This document shows positions 17,931 to 26,826 of a stretch of 64,000 nt of DNA, piece after piece. The position numbers and the translations under genes are program-made. Source of the DNA: Serratia oryzae (GTDB lineage: Bacteria > Pseudomonadota > Gammaproteobacteria > Enterobacterales > Enterobacteriaceae); assembly GCF_001976145.1 (NCBI RefSeq), contig NZ_MOXD01000001.1:248001-312000 (forward strand). Direction: 5' to 3'. How positions within the stretch are numbered: the stretch's first letter is position 1; every line of letters starts with the position of its first letter. Below the pieces are notes generated by a model. The model saw nothing but the letters and a program-made list of their open reading frames with translations. It was not told where the DNA came from and did not search any database.

Positions 17931-19427
17931 TTACAGATAGCGGTTTTCCAGGTGCTGGCGGAAATAACGCGGATTCAGCGTTTCACCTGTGGCGTTGGCA
18001 ATCAGCGTATTGGTGGAGTAACGGCTACCGTGGTGCCAAATGTTTTGCTGCAGCCAGTGGAACAAGTGGCTTAAATCACCCGCGGCAATCTCATCGCTCA
18101 AATTCGGCAGGGCTTTACGCGCGTGCTGGAATAGCTGTGCGGCATACATGGCACCGAGAGTGTAGGTGGGGAAGTAACCAAAAGCGCCATCGGTCCAGTG
18201 AATATCCTGCATGCAACCATTGCGGTAATTGCCTACCGTATCCAGCCCGAGATAGTGGTGCATTTTCTCGTTCCACAACGCGGGGATATCTTCTACCTCA
18301 ATTTCACCTTCAACTAAGGCCTGTTCGATTTCATAGCGCAGGATCACATGGGCAGGATAGCTGACTTCATCAGCATCAACGCGAATCAGGCCGGGTTTTA
18401 CGCGTTGATTCAAGCGGATAAAATTGCCCTCTTCCAAGGCCGCTTGCTCACCAAACTGTGCGGTAACCAACGGACGCAGGATCTTCAGGAAATCGCTGCC
18501 GCGTGCCAGTTGCATTTCAAACAGCAGGCTTTGTGATTCATGAATAGCGGTCGAACGTGCCAGGGCAACGGGTTGGCCGAGCCACTCGCGCGGCAGGTTT
18601 TGCTCGTAACGGGCATGGCCGGTTTCGTGTACGATGCCGAGCAACGCGGTAAGAAACTCATTTTGGTTGTAACGGGTGGTGATGCGTACATCTTCCGGCA
18701 CACCGCCGCAGAATGGATGCACGCTCACGTCAACGCGGCCGCCGTCGAAGTTGAAACCCAGCAACTTCATCACGCTCAGGCCTAGTTGACGCTGTTTTTC
18801 AAGATCAAACGGCCCTTGTGGGATCAGACAAGGTTCATTTGCCTGTTTGGCGACCACTTTTTGCAGTAAATCCGGCAGCCAGGTTTTTAGATCGCCAAAA
18901 ATGCGATCCAGATCGTGGCTGCTCATGCCAGGTTCATACAGGTTGAGCAGAGCATCGTAACGGCTGATACCAGCTGCTTGTGCACGAATTTGTGCTTCTT
19001 CACGGGTCAATTTAACCACTTCACGCAGGTTATCGCTAAAACCCTGCCAATCGTTGGCCGGGCGCTGCGCCCGCCAGGCATGTTCACAGCGGGCACCAGC
19101 CAGCGACTTGGCCTCAACCAGCGATTCTGGCACCAACACGGCGTTATCGTACTGCCGCCGCATTTCCTGCAGGTTGGCACGATCAATATCGCTCAGGGAT
19201 TCTTGCAGCGCCTGTTCCAACAGGGAGCCGGTTTTCGCTGCCGTCAGGATTTGGTGCTTCAACACGCTCAATTCGGCCAGCGCTGCGGAGCGAGCTTTGC
19301 TGCCACCCGGTGGCATCATGGTTTGCATGTCCCAACCACCGATGGCGGATAGGTGATCAAACCGCGAAAGGCGACTGAATAACGTGCGAAGCTCTTCATA
19401 AGCCGATGAAGAAGGTGCAGATGTCAT
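17931..19427 (-). CDS. M32-family metallocarboxypeptidase (carboxypeptidase Taq family)
   Basis: Cytoplasmic zinc carboxypeptidase of broad specificity, 498 residues, the normal M32 size. The family signatures appear in order: VHPFCGG (about 236-242), DVRITTRY (about 246-253), the zinc-binding HETGH (267-271) and HESQSLLFE (about 297). No signal peptide is present. GGGAG precedes the ATG. No E. coli K-12 counterpart exists at this locus; it stands alone between asr and the GH3 gene, which is also on the minus strand but 248 bp away with a hairpin between. Confidence 0.92.
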   Translation of the reverse strand: MTSAPSSSAYEELRTLFSRLSRFDHLSAIGGWDMQTMMPPGGSKARSAALAELSVLKHQILTAAKTGSLLEQALQESLSDIDRANLQEMRRQYDNAVLVPESLVEAKSLAGARCEHAWRAQRPANDWQGFSDNLREVVKLTREEAQIRAQAAGISRYDALLNLYEPGMSSHDLDRIFGDLKTWLPDLLQKVVAKQANEPCLIPQGPFDLEKQRQLGLSVMKLLGFNFDGGRVDVSVHPFCGGVPEDVRITTRYNQNEFLTALLGIVHETGHARYEQNLPREWLGQPVALARSTAIHESQSLLFEMQLARGSDFLKILRPLVTAQFGEQAALEEGNFIRLNQRVKPGLIRVDADEVSYPAHVILRYEIEQALVEGEIEVEDIPALWNEKMHHYLGLDTVGNYRNGCMQDIHWTDGAFGYFPTYTLGAMYAAQLFQHARKALPNLSDEIAAGDLSHLFHWLQQNIWHHGSRYSTNTLIANATGETLNPRYFRQHLENRYL

Positions 19428-19619
19428 GAGTTAGCTCCCTATATAATATCCCGCGTAGCGGTTGTTGCCCAAATGTACTACAGGTTGCCGCGCTCAAGAG
19501 AAAAATCAACCCTGGTTATCAGTTAGCAGTTAGCAATAACGCACTAACACTGGGTGTTTGATCATCACAGCACAGAAAATTGTTCGAGACTAATACCCCT
19601 ATGAAGCACTAAAGCAATA

Positions 19620-19650
19620 CCGCCTTCTAGGAAGGCGGATTTTTACTTTT
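19620..19650 (+). terminator. Orphan plus-strand terminator
   Basis: CCGCCTTC-TAG-GAAGGCGG (19620-19638) followed by ATTTTTACTTTT. The U-tract lies on the plus strand, yet the genes on both sides run on the minus strand. On the minus strand the run after the stem is weak (TATTGCTTT). It may end an unannotated plus-strand RNA arising in 19430-19620. Confidence 0.55.
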
Positions 19651-19675
19651 GCAACTGAGGGCAATTTTACCAGGA

Positions 19676-21553
19676 TCAGTAAGTCAAGCCATGCCCGAAG
19701 GGGTAGATGATTTCGCCTTCAGGAGACTTGATATCAACAGGTAATTTACCGCTAGGAACATTAAAGAGGAGGGGGGCAGCATCATTTTTAAACAATGTTC
19801 TGATGCCTGCCCGAATATTCGCTTCAAGAGAGTTACGATTGTTATTGGTGACATCAAACCCGGTGATACCATAAATAGCCAGGTTGGCTGTCACATTATC
19901 CAAATAAGCAATGTCATAGGGATTGCGTGATGAGATAACAACCAGGGGCACCCCCAGTTCTCTCGCTTTATCAATGGTCTGTTGTGCTGCATGTCCTTTG
20001 GTTTTTAGGTTGTAAGTAACCATAATAACCAGATCGTTGGCTTGGATACTCTCTTCCAGAGTGGTAGGTACAGTTTGCTGATCCAGCTTGTAGGCTAGGC
20101 TGGAAACTGTGATTTCCCGGTTTTCAAGCTGGCTGGCAATGTTTTGCAATTCACTTCGGATAATATCATTGCGCGTATTTTCATCAGAGATGACCAGCAC
20201 GTTATTTTGCGCATTAAGGGAATAGGGTAACAGGTTGTCATTCTTGATAAGCGTAACGGCGCGTTCTGCCACTTTCTGTTCATCGCGTTTATGCGCTGGT
20301 GAAGCAACGACAGATTGAGCGAACTCCAAGGTATGTTGACTGTTGGTGGTAGCGATCTTTTTTGCCAATTTAGTTTGGACAACCCGGGTCGCCGCCTCTT
20401 GTAGGCGTGACGCAAACTCTGGATTTTTATAGTACTGAGTCTCCAGATATTGGTAAAGATCTTCCAGTTGTTCAATCCCTTGTTGATCCCAGATATGGAC
20501 TGGCATCACGATGACATCACTGCCTGCCATCAACGCCATTTCCACTGCTTCATTAGCACCAAAGTTCTCGGTGATAGCGCCCATATCCATTGCGTCAGTA
20601 AATATTAGCCCCTTGAATTTGAGCTCATCACGAAGAATACCGGTGATGATTTTTTTGGATAATGTGGCGGGCAAACCGATTTCAGTACCATCTTTTTTAG
20701 AAACTACTTTGGTATCGTCGAGGGCAGGAACGATGATGTGTGCCGTTATTACGGCATCAATGCCCTGTTCGATAACATATTTGAATGGTAACAAATCGTT
20801 TTGCCGCCATTCGCTTTCAGTATAAGGAACCAGCGGCAGCCCAAAGTGCGAGTCGGTTTCCACGTTACCGTGGCCAGGGAAGTGCTTTGCGGTGGCCAGA
20901 ACAGAGTTCTGCTGCAATCCCTTGATATAAGCCCCCGACATCTCATTAACCAGCGCAATATCACTGCTGAACGAACGCACGCCGATAACCGGGTTATTCT
21001 GGTTAGTATTGATATCCACAACCGGAGCAAAGTTAATATTCACTCCCAGTGCGTTGAGTTCCGAGCCGTGAACTTCACCCACATGTTGAGCCATATTGGC
21101 ATCACGCGTTGCGGCCAGTGCCATATTACCCGGCATTTCTGTGCCTTCGCGCAGACGCGTGACGTATCCGCCTTCCTGATCGGTACTGATCAGTAAAGGC
21201 AACTGATAACTGGCCTTCTGTAAGTCCTGAATCAGCTGATAACTTTGTGGCGTATTAATAAAGTTTTCCCTAAACAGGATCACAGAACCCAGCCGATAGT
21301 CATTAATGGCTTTAGCCAGCTCGGTAGGGAGTACGGTGACACCTTCTGGTTCCCCAGCAGCGTTTTTGCCCCAGTTACGCACATCCAACATTAGCACTTG
21401 GCCGATTTTTTCTCGTGGGCTCATCTGAGTTACTATCTGTTCGGCACTGGTTTGCGGTTCTTCCTGGCTGTTGGAAACCTGAGTGTTATCGCACCCCACC
21501 ATTGTCAGACTGGATAAAAGCACAGCAACAGTTGTTACTCCTGGTATTTTCAT
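19676..21553 (-). CDS. Glycoside hydrolase family 3 lipoprotein, beta-N-acetylhexosaminidase-like
   Basis: A 625-residue exported enzyme. The lipobox MVGC places lipid at Cys21, so unlike cytosolic NagZ this one is membrane-anchored outside the cytoplasm. The GH3 N-domain shows STDQEGGYVTRL (about 123-134), the NagZ-type His/Asp catalytic loop KHFPGHGNVETDSH (223-236) and the nucleophile in FTDAMDMGAI (Asp320). A second alpha/beta domain from about residue 420 is present, which short NagZ proteins lack. Hydrolysis of N-acetylglucosaminides from peptidoglycan or chitin fragments is the likeliest activity, inferred from the His/Asp dyad. Single gene with long flanking gaps and AT-richer composition than the rstAB region. 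Confidence 0.85.
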   Translation of the reverse strand: MKIPGVTTVAVLLSSLTMVGCDNTQVSNSQEEPQTSAEQIVTQMSPREKIGQVLMLDVRNWGKNAAGEPEGVTVLPTELAKAINDYRLGSVILFRENFINTPQSYQLIQDLQKASYQLPLLISTDQEGGYVTRLREGTEMPGNMALAATRDANMAQHVGEVHGSELNALGVNINFAPVVDINTNQNNPVIGVRSFSSDIALVNEMSGAYIKGLQQNSVLATAKHFPGHGNVETDSHFGLPLVPYTESEWRQNDLLPFKYVIEQGIDAVITAHIIVPALDDTKVVSKKDGTEIGLPATLSKKIITGILRDELKFKGLIFTDAMDMGAITENFGANEAVEMALMAGSDVIVMPVHIWDQQGIEQLEDLYQYLETQYYKNPEFASRLQEAATRVVQTKLAKKIATTNSQHTLEFAQSVVASPAHKRDEQKVAERAVTLIKNDNLLPYSLNAQNNVLVISDENTRNDIIRSELQNIASQLENREITVSSLAYKLDQQTVPTTLEESIQANDLVIMVTYNLKTKGHAAQQTIDKARELGVPLVVISSRNPYDIAYLDNVTANLAIYGITGFDVTNNNRNSLEANIRAGIRTLFKNDAAPLLFNVPSGKLPVDIKSPEGEIIYPFGHGLTY

Positions 21554-21824
21554 TGCACTCCCTCATGATGAATTAAAAAATCATTACCGAGAATATTAAA
21601 TTCTTAAAAAAATAGTAGGTTAGAATTTAATATTCATGGCTTGTATCACACTTCTCACATGGAAAATGGGGAGGTATACCGTGTAGGGCGCGCAATGTGT
21701 CGCTACGGTAAATAAAATAAGCGGTTGATATTAGCCAGCATACAGATAGCCATATTTCGCTTTCACTTCCTCTTGGTGCCCGGATAGTTTTTACTTGAAG
21801 GGGGACGATCAAATTCAGTTAAGG

Positions 21825-23108
21825 TTAAAAAGTCTGTTTGATCGGCCAGCAGAAACGGAAGCTGGCACCGCCCAATGAACTGGCTTCAACAAAGACATGG
21901 CCCTGATAGGCCACCGCAATGGAATGAACAATCGCCAGCCCCAGCCCGCAGCCGCCGGTGGCGCGATCGCGGCTCGGGTCGAGGCGCACAAAGGGTTCAA
22001 AAACTCGCTCTCGTTCCTCTGGCGGGATACCTGGGCCATCATCTTCCACCTGCAGACAGGCATCGTCACCATCAAACCACAGGCCGACGCGCAGGTTCTG
22101 TTCCGAGTAACGCAGCGCATTGTTGACCAGGTTGTCCAGCACCCGTTCCATCAGCCGCAAATCGACACCGCCAAAATCACCCACGTGCGGGATATTCAGC
22201 TCAATCTGCCGCTCAGGATGGATCAACTGCATGTCGGCCACTTTATCTTTCAGCCAGCCAGGTAAATCGATTGGTTCGATATTCAGCGCCACCTGCGGGC
22301 GATCCAGCCGCGCGTAGGTCAGCAACTCGTCAATCAGTGATTCCAACTGGCCGATATCACGATTCAGCGCCTGCTGTTCGCTTTCGGAGAGATTATCGCT
22401 CATCGCCAAGCGGTAACGCAGGCGAACCAGCGGAGTGCGCAGTTCATGGGCGATACCATCGATCAGTTGCTTCTTGCTGGCAATCAGCGTGTTGATGTTA
22501 TCCGCCATCTGGTTGAATGCGACGCCGAGCCGGCTGAGGCTGGAGGTGGGCTCAAAGTGGGTGCGCTCGTTAAGATGGCCCGCCCCCAAGCGCTGGGCGG
22601 CGTTTTCCAACTTCAGCAAGTCTTGCCAGTGCGGGCGCATCCACAGGAACACCGGCAACGCCAGTGACATCCCGATAAAGATCAGCAAAGCCAAATCCAG
22701 GATCCGCATCTGGTGCAGATAAAACAGATAAGGGATCGGGCCAACCACCAACACATAGTGGCTGCGCGGAATGCGTTGCATAAAGGTATAGCGATCGTCC
22801 AGGGCGATAATTTCCCCCAGGCGCAGCCGTTTGGTGAGCTCTTCACTCAGGTTCTGCTTACCCAGCGGCTCTATATGCAGCTGGAATGACAGGTTTAAAT
22901 CCAGCGTGGCGATGGTTTTGTTCCAATCTTTGAGTGGGGTTTCCCGCAGTTCGCTGCGCATCAGATACAGCGAGCTTTTCATCAGATCGTCCATCGACTG
23001 GCGGCCAGCGCGCTCAGCGGTGAATTTGTAAACCAGGCCAACCAGCATCGCCATTACCAGAAAACAGACAAACAACAGCAAAAAGAACTGAACGAAAAGT
23101 TTTCTCAT
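21825..23108 (-). CDS. rstB: Sensor histidine kinase RstB
   Basis: Inner-membrane sensor of the RstAB two-component system, 427 residues. A first membrane helix (about 7-27), a periplasmic domain of about 108 residues and a second helix (about 136-157) are followed by HAMP, an H-box with phosphoacceptor His221 (IDGIAHELRTPL), an N-box (DNLVNNALRYS) and G-boxes (DDGPGIPPEER, GGCGLGLAIV). Its ATG overlaps the rstA stop by 4 nt, so the two are translationally coupled. In E. coli the system is induced through PhoQP at low Mg2+ and controls asr. No tus follows here, unlike E. coli. Confidence 0.95.
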   Translation of the reverse strand: MRKLFVQFFLLLFVCFLVMAMLVGLVYKFTAERAGRQSMDDLMKSSLYLMRSELRETPLKDWNKTIATLDLNLSFQLHIEPLGKQNLSEELTKRLRLGEIIALDDRYTFMQRIPRSHYVLVVGPIPYLFYLHQMRILDLALLIFIGMSLALPVFLWMRPHWQDLLKLENAAQRLGAGHLNERTHFEPTSSLSRLGVAFNQMADNINTLIASKKQLIDGIAHELRTPLVRLRYRLAMSDNLSESEQQALNRDIGQLESLIDELLTYARLDRPQVALNIEPIDLPGWLKDKVADMQLIHPERQIELNIPHVGDFGGVDLRLMERVLDNLVNNALRYSEQNLRVGLWFDGDDACLQVEDDGPGIPPEERERVFEPFVRLDPSRDRATGGCGLGLAIVHSIAVAYQGHVFVEASSLGGASFRFCWPIKQTF

Positions 23109-23830
23109 TGCTGCACCGATGCCCAGGCGTTGGGGGCGAACAGATAACCCTTGTTACGCACGGTTTTGATGCGAAATGGTTCCAGCGCATTGTCGTACAA
23201 TTTGCGGCGCAGGCGTGAGATGGCTACGTCGATGCTGCGATCCATACCGTCATAGCTGACGCCACGCAGGTTTTGTAACAGGGCTTCGCGATCCATGATC
23301 TGCCCTGCGTGGGTAGCCAACTCCCACAGCAAATCGAAGTCCGAAGTGGAAAGGGTGATCGTCTCTTCCCCCAGAGTCACCTGGCGGTTGGCCGGGTCGA
23401 TGCACAACAGGCCGAAGTGCAGCGCATTGTGCTGGGTGATCGCCTGGGTGAGTTCTTCTTTCGGCTGGTTGCCGTGTTGGCGCAGATGTAAGCGCAGGCG
23501 AGCCAGCAGCACCGCAGGAGGCGTGGTCTTCAGAATGTAATCATGGGCACCCATCTCCAGCGACAGAATGTGGTTCATATCGCTATCAAGAGAGGTCAGC
23601 AAGACAATCGGGCCGGGGTAAACAGGGCGCAGATCGCGGCACAGCGTCATGCCATCTTTGCCTGGCAGCATGATATCCAGCAACACCAGATCCGGCTGCT
23701 CCCGCTCGATGCAGGCCTGCGCTGTGTCGCCACGCGGCTCAATGATAACGTCAATATCGTGCTTGCCCAGATAGGCGGCAATCAGCTTGCCCACTTCCGG
23801 GTCGTCTTCTACAAAAACAATTTTAGTCAT
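23105..23830 (-). CDS. rstA: OmpR-family response regulator RstA
   Basis: DNA-binding partner of RstB, 241 residues from the ATG at 23830, which aligns with the E. coli start (MTKIVFVEDDPEVG); twelve extra upstream residues would be unprecedented. The receiver has the acidic pair at 9-10 and the phosphoacceptor Asp52 (LVLLDIMLPGKDG), and the winged-helix domain ends SIDVAISRLRRKL...IKTVRNKGYLF. It is first in the rstA-rstB operon, divergent from nothing but preceded by folM on the same strand 70 bp upstream. A matching RstA box lies before asr at 17763. Confidence 0.96.
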   Translation of the reverse strand: MTKIVFVEDDPEVGKLIAAYLGKHDIDVIIEPRGDTAQACIEREQPDLVLLDIMLPGKDGMTLCRDLRPVYPGPIVLLTSLDSDMNHILSLEMGAHDYILKTTPPAVLLARLRLHLRQHGNQPKEELTQAITQHNALHFGLLCIDPANRQVTLGEETITLSTSDFDLLWELATHAGQIMDREALLQNLRGVSYDGMDRSIDVAISRLRRKLYDNALEPFRIKTVRNKGYLFAPNAWASVQQ

Positions 23831-23900
23831 TTTGAGTGGTTTTATAAGAAAAACGGCATTCAGCATAGCGCGCCCTTCGGCGTTGCGCTATATCCATGAT

Positions 23901-24623
23901 TTAACGTAGCGGTCGCCCACCATCGACACCATGGGTACGCCCGGTAACGTAACGGCTACTCATCAGATAGTCCACCAGATTGACCACCTCTTCTTCACCT
24001 GGGGCGATTTTCATCAGCGATTTTTCCAGTGCCTGGCGGCGATAGGCTTCATCATCGTCGTGATTGAACATAATCAACGCCGGAGCGATGGCGTTCACTT
24101 TCACTTCCGGCGCCAGTTTGCGCGCAAAGGAGCGGGTCATATTATCCAGTGCGGCTTTACTGGCGGCATAGGCGATGTGTTTGTCACTACCTTTTTCCAC
24201 CACGTAATCAGTGAGATGAATAATATCGGCCCCCGCTTGGCCTTGGCCACGCAGGCAGGATTCCAGCAGTTGATTTAACAGGTACGGCGTATAGACATGG
24301 ATCTGTAGCATGGTGGCCATCACCTGCTCTGGCGGCATGGCGGCGGACTCTGCCAACCAGGCGCTGGCATTGTGGATCACCGCCCGCAGCTTCGGTGCGA
24401 TCTCAGTGACCTGCTCGGCAAACCGATAGATACCCGCATGTGTCGAAAAGTCACTCTGCAGGCAAATTGCCCCCAGTGCTTTTAATTCGGCCAATGCCGG
24501 ATAGTCGCTGCGATAGGCGATAATCACCGGAATATTGCGCTGCAAAAATGACTTGGCCAGTGCGAGGCCAATCCGGCGCGCTCCGCCGGTAATCAGCACC
24601 GGGGCTGCGTTGTGAGGTACCAT
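23901..24623 (-). CDS. folM: Dihydromonapterin reductase FolM
   Basis: NADPH-dependent short-chain reductase that converts dihydromonapterin to tetrahydromonapterin and has minor dihydrofolate reductase activity. From ATG 24623 (AGGAG 10 nt upstream) it has 240 residues, equal to E. coli FolM. The cofactor loop is VLITGGARRIGLALA (about 8-22); the catalytic Tyr-x3-Lys is in HIAYAASKAALDN; FTDYVVE/LTDYVVE and GRTHGVDGGRPLR are FolM signatures. It precedes rstA as in E. coli, though ydgC is missing between them. An upstream start at 24656 lacks a ribosome site. Confidence 0.93.
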   Translation of the reverse strand: MVPHNAAPVLITGGARRIGLALAKSFLQRNIPVIIAYRSDYPALAELKALGAICLQSDFSTHAGIYRFAEQVTEIAPKLRAVIHNASAWLAESAAMPPEQVMATMLQIHVYTPYLLNQLLESCLRGQGQAGADIIHLTDYVVEKGSDKHIAYAASKAALDNMTRSFARKLAPEVKVNAIAPALIMFNHDDDEAYRRQALEKSLMKIAPGEEEVVNLVDYLMSSRYVTGRTHGVDGGRPLR

Positions 24624-24757
24624 CAAGTAAAGCTCCTGGGCAAGCTGGAAAATCATGTGGGAATCGTGTCATTATACGGTAGAAAGCCGTTAAAGCTTCC
24701 CTTCGATTGTCCATTTCAGGTGTATTACCCACTGGCTATCAGCAGAGAGGAAAGGGG

Positions 24758-25162
24758 ATGAGGAATAATCACGCGCACAGTGAGAGAGTCTGTCTCGACT
24801 ATATGGATTTTCTGTCCGCATCCTGCAAGAAACAGTGGCGTTTTATTGATGCCATTTATGGTGTGATGCCGATTTTTGGCATGGTCTTGAAGTCTGAGGC
24901 GGCAGAAGCACAAACACGCAAAGAACAATTGAAAGCGCTGGCCTTGCAGGTGGTTTCCACCCAGCTTAGCGATGAGATCAACATTATCCGCCTGATCGAT
25001 CTGGCTCGGCAGCAGCAACTAGAGGTGTTTGATATTCAATTGCCTTATGCGCTGAATGCTGAACAGTTGGCAGCGATCGAAAAAAAGTGCGCCAATCAGG
25101 TGATGGTCACTCAGGTAGGGGAACGCATTACCATCACCGCGCAGCCCCCTGCCGGAAACTGA
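24758..25162 (+). CDS. Hypothetical protein, 134 residues
   Basis: I do not recognise a family. The ATG at 24758 has a strong purine ribosome site (GAGAGGAAAGGGG) and codon use like its neighbours, so it is probably real. No signal peptide is apparent; a weakly hydrophobic stretch, FIDAIYGVMPIFGMVLK, lies at about 27-43, followed by an Ala/Glu/Lys-rich helical region (EAAEAQTRKEQLKALALQV) and a C-terminal half with mixed alpha/beta pattern ending in VMVTQVGERITITAQPP. Cysteines are at 12, 22 and near 107. It is divergent from folM by 134 bp and convergent with ydgI. In E. coli this position between folM and ydgI holds no such gene. Confidence 0.6.
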   Translation: MRNNHAHSERVCLDYMDFLSASCKKQWRFIDAIYGVMPIFGMVLKSEAAEAQTRKEQLKALALQVVSTQLSDEINIIRLIDLARQQQLEVFDIQLPYALNAEQLAAIEKKCANQVMVTQVGERITITAQPPAGN

Positions 25163-25191
25163 CCGGGTGAATCCCCCCGGTTTCGCTTAAT

Positions 25192-26583
25192 TTACTGCAA
25201 CATAAACCAGCCGGCTGGCACCGTTGCCGCCAGTAACAGAAAAATGCTGCCTTTCTCCAGCGTGCTCAGCAATCTTATGTCTTCATGCCCGCGACGTGCA
25301 TAGATAAATACCAGCAACCCAGGCGCATACAGTAATACTGACATCAGCAGATGCATCGGGCCTGAGGCGTATAGCAGCCAGATACCATACAGACAGGCGC
25401 CGGTAGCGGCAAAAATTAACCGCTTGTCCTGACGCTTGCGGGCCACTTGAAACAGGAAGGCACCCACCAGGAAATAGGGCACCAGGATCATTTCAGAAGC
25501 TATGGTCAGCAGCGAGTTGTAGTTGCTGCTGGTCAGCCAGATGATGACCAAGGCAATTTGCACCGCACCGTTGGTCAGCCATAGCGAGGCTGAAGGAGCG
25601 TGATTTTGGTTCTGGAGACGGAACAGCTTAGGGAATGCGCCGTGCTGTGCGGCCAGCAGCGGCACTTCTGCTGCCATGATGGTCCAGCTCAGGTAAGCGC
25701 CACAAACCGAAACGATCAGGCCAGTCGCAATGATCACATTTCCCCACGGGCCGATCAGATCCACCATCAATACTGCCATGGACGGATTGCGCATTTCGGC
25801 CAGTTCGCTGCGCGGCACGACACCGAGCGAGAGCAGGGTAACCAACAGATAAACCGCTAGTGCAGAAAGCACCGCCAGCAGGGTGGCTCGGCCAACGTCC
25901 TTCTTGTTGCGTGCGCGGGCAGAAACCACCACCGCGCCTTCTACACCGATAAACACCCAGAGCGTGATCAGCATGGTGTCTTTAACCTGCTGCCAAACCG
26001 GCGTGCCCAGTGCAATACCCTGGAAATCCAGCGTGAAAACTTCCATACGGAATGCCATGGCGGCGAGCACGGCAAATAAACCGAGTGGGATCAGCTTGGC
26101 CAGCGTAGCGGCCAGATTGATGCTGGCGGCGGTTTGCACACCGCGCAACACTAGCGCATGTACGATCCACAGCAGCACGGATTCGGCGATCAATGCCTGC
26201 CAGGTATTGCCGTCGCCCAGAATCACCGTGCCGCTACGATCGGTAAAAATACTCAGCGCGGCGAACACGATCACCAGATAAGAAACGTTGGCGATCACCG
26301 CACAGAGCCAGTAGCCCCAGGCGGAACAAAAACCGACCAACTCGCCGAAGCCCTCTTTGGCATAGGTAAAAATTCCGCCATCAAGATCGGGGCGCAGGCG
26401 AGTCAGTAACAGCATGGCAAACGCCAGGAACAGTATGCCGACGCCGGTGATGGCCCAGCCAAGCAGCAAAGCGGCGGGGCTGGCCACCGCGGCCATATTT
26501 TGCGGCAGGCTGAAGACTCCAGCGCCCAGCATAGAACTGAGCACCAAAGCGGTTAACGCGGTAAGACCTAGTTTCTTTTCCAA
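25192..26583 (-). CDS. ydgI: Amino-acid antiporter YdgI (arginine/ornithine antiporter family)
   Basis: Twelve-helix inner-membrane transporter of the APC superfamily, basic amino acid/polyamine antiporter group. TTG at 26583 is chosen: AGGA lies 7 nt upstream and the resulting MEKKLGLTALTALVLSSMLGAG matches E. coli YdgI, giving 463 residues (E. coli 460). An open frame reaches a TTG at 26610 without support. The helix-1 motif SSMLGAGVFSLPQNMA and the GGIFTYAKEGFGELVGF segment are family hallmarks. It precedes ydgH on the same strand order as in E. coli. A second member, ArcD, is encoded at 50565-52076. Substrate is inferred from family only. Confidence 0.9.
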   Translation of the reverse strand: MEKKLGLTALTALVLSSMLGAGVFSLPQNMAAVASPAALLLGWAITGVGILFLAFAMLLLTRLRPDLDGGIFTYAKEGFGELVGFCSAWGYWLCAVIANVSYLVIVFAALSIFTDRSGTVILGDGNTWQALIAESVLLWIVHALVLRGVQTAASINLAATLAKLIPLGLFAVLAAMAFRMEVFTLDFQGIALGTPVWQQVKDTMLITLWVFIGVEGAVVVSARARNKKDVGRATLLAVLSALAVYLLVTLLSLGVVPRSELAEMRNPSMAVLMVDLIGPWGNVIIATGLIVSVCGAYLSWTIMAAEVPLLAAQHGAFPKLFRLQNQNHAPSASLWLTNGAVQIALVIIWLTSSNYNSLLTIASEMILVPYFLVGAFLFQVARKRQDKRLIFAATGACLYGIWLLYASGPMHLLMSVLLYAPGLLVFIYARRGHEDIRLLSTLEKGSIFLLLAATVPAGWFMLQ

Positions 26584-26826
26584 TGACAGATCCTGATGCG
26601 GAATAAACAACTGTATAAGCGCCGTTAGGTTGCAATAACGTAATGATAATCACTGCATAAACAGGCGATAGCCCTAAAAACTGGCGCAGATTTTACGGAG
26701 AGAAACTGGCGGATGCAATGATTGACTATGCGGGTTGGATAAAAACTTATTCACCCAATGCGATGATTTTGCCGCAAAAAAGAGGGCAGCTTAATTGCTG
26801 CCCGTGGGTGAAGCGTAAGCTGATAA

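Noticed and set aside
21554-21824. tus/Ter site expected beside rstB from E. coli
   Set aside because: No tus gene follows rstB here and no Ter-like 23-mer was noticed.
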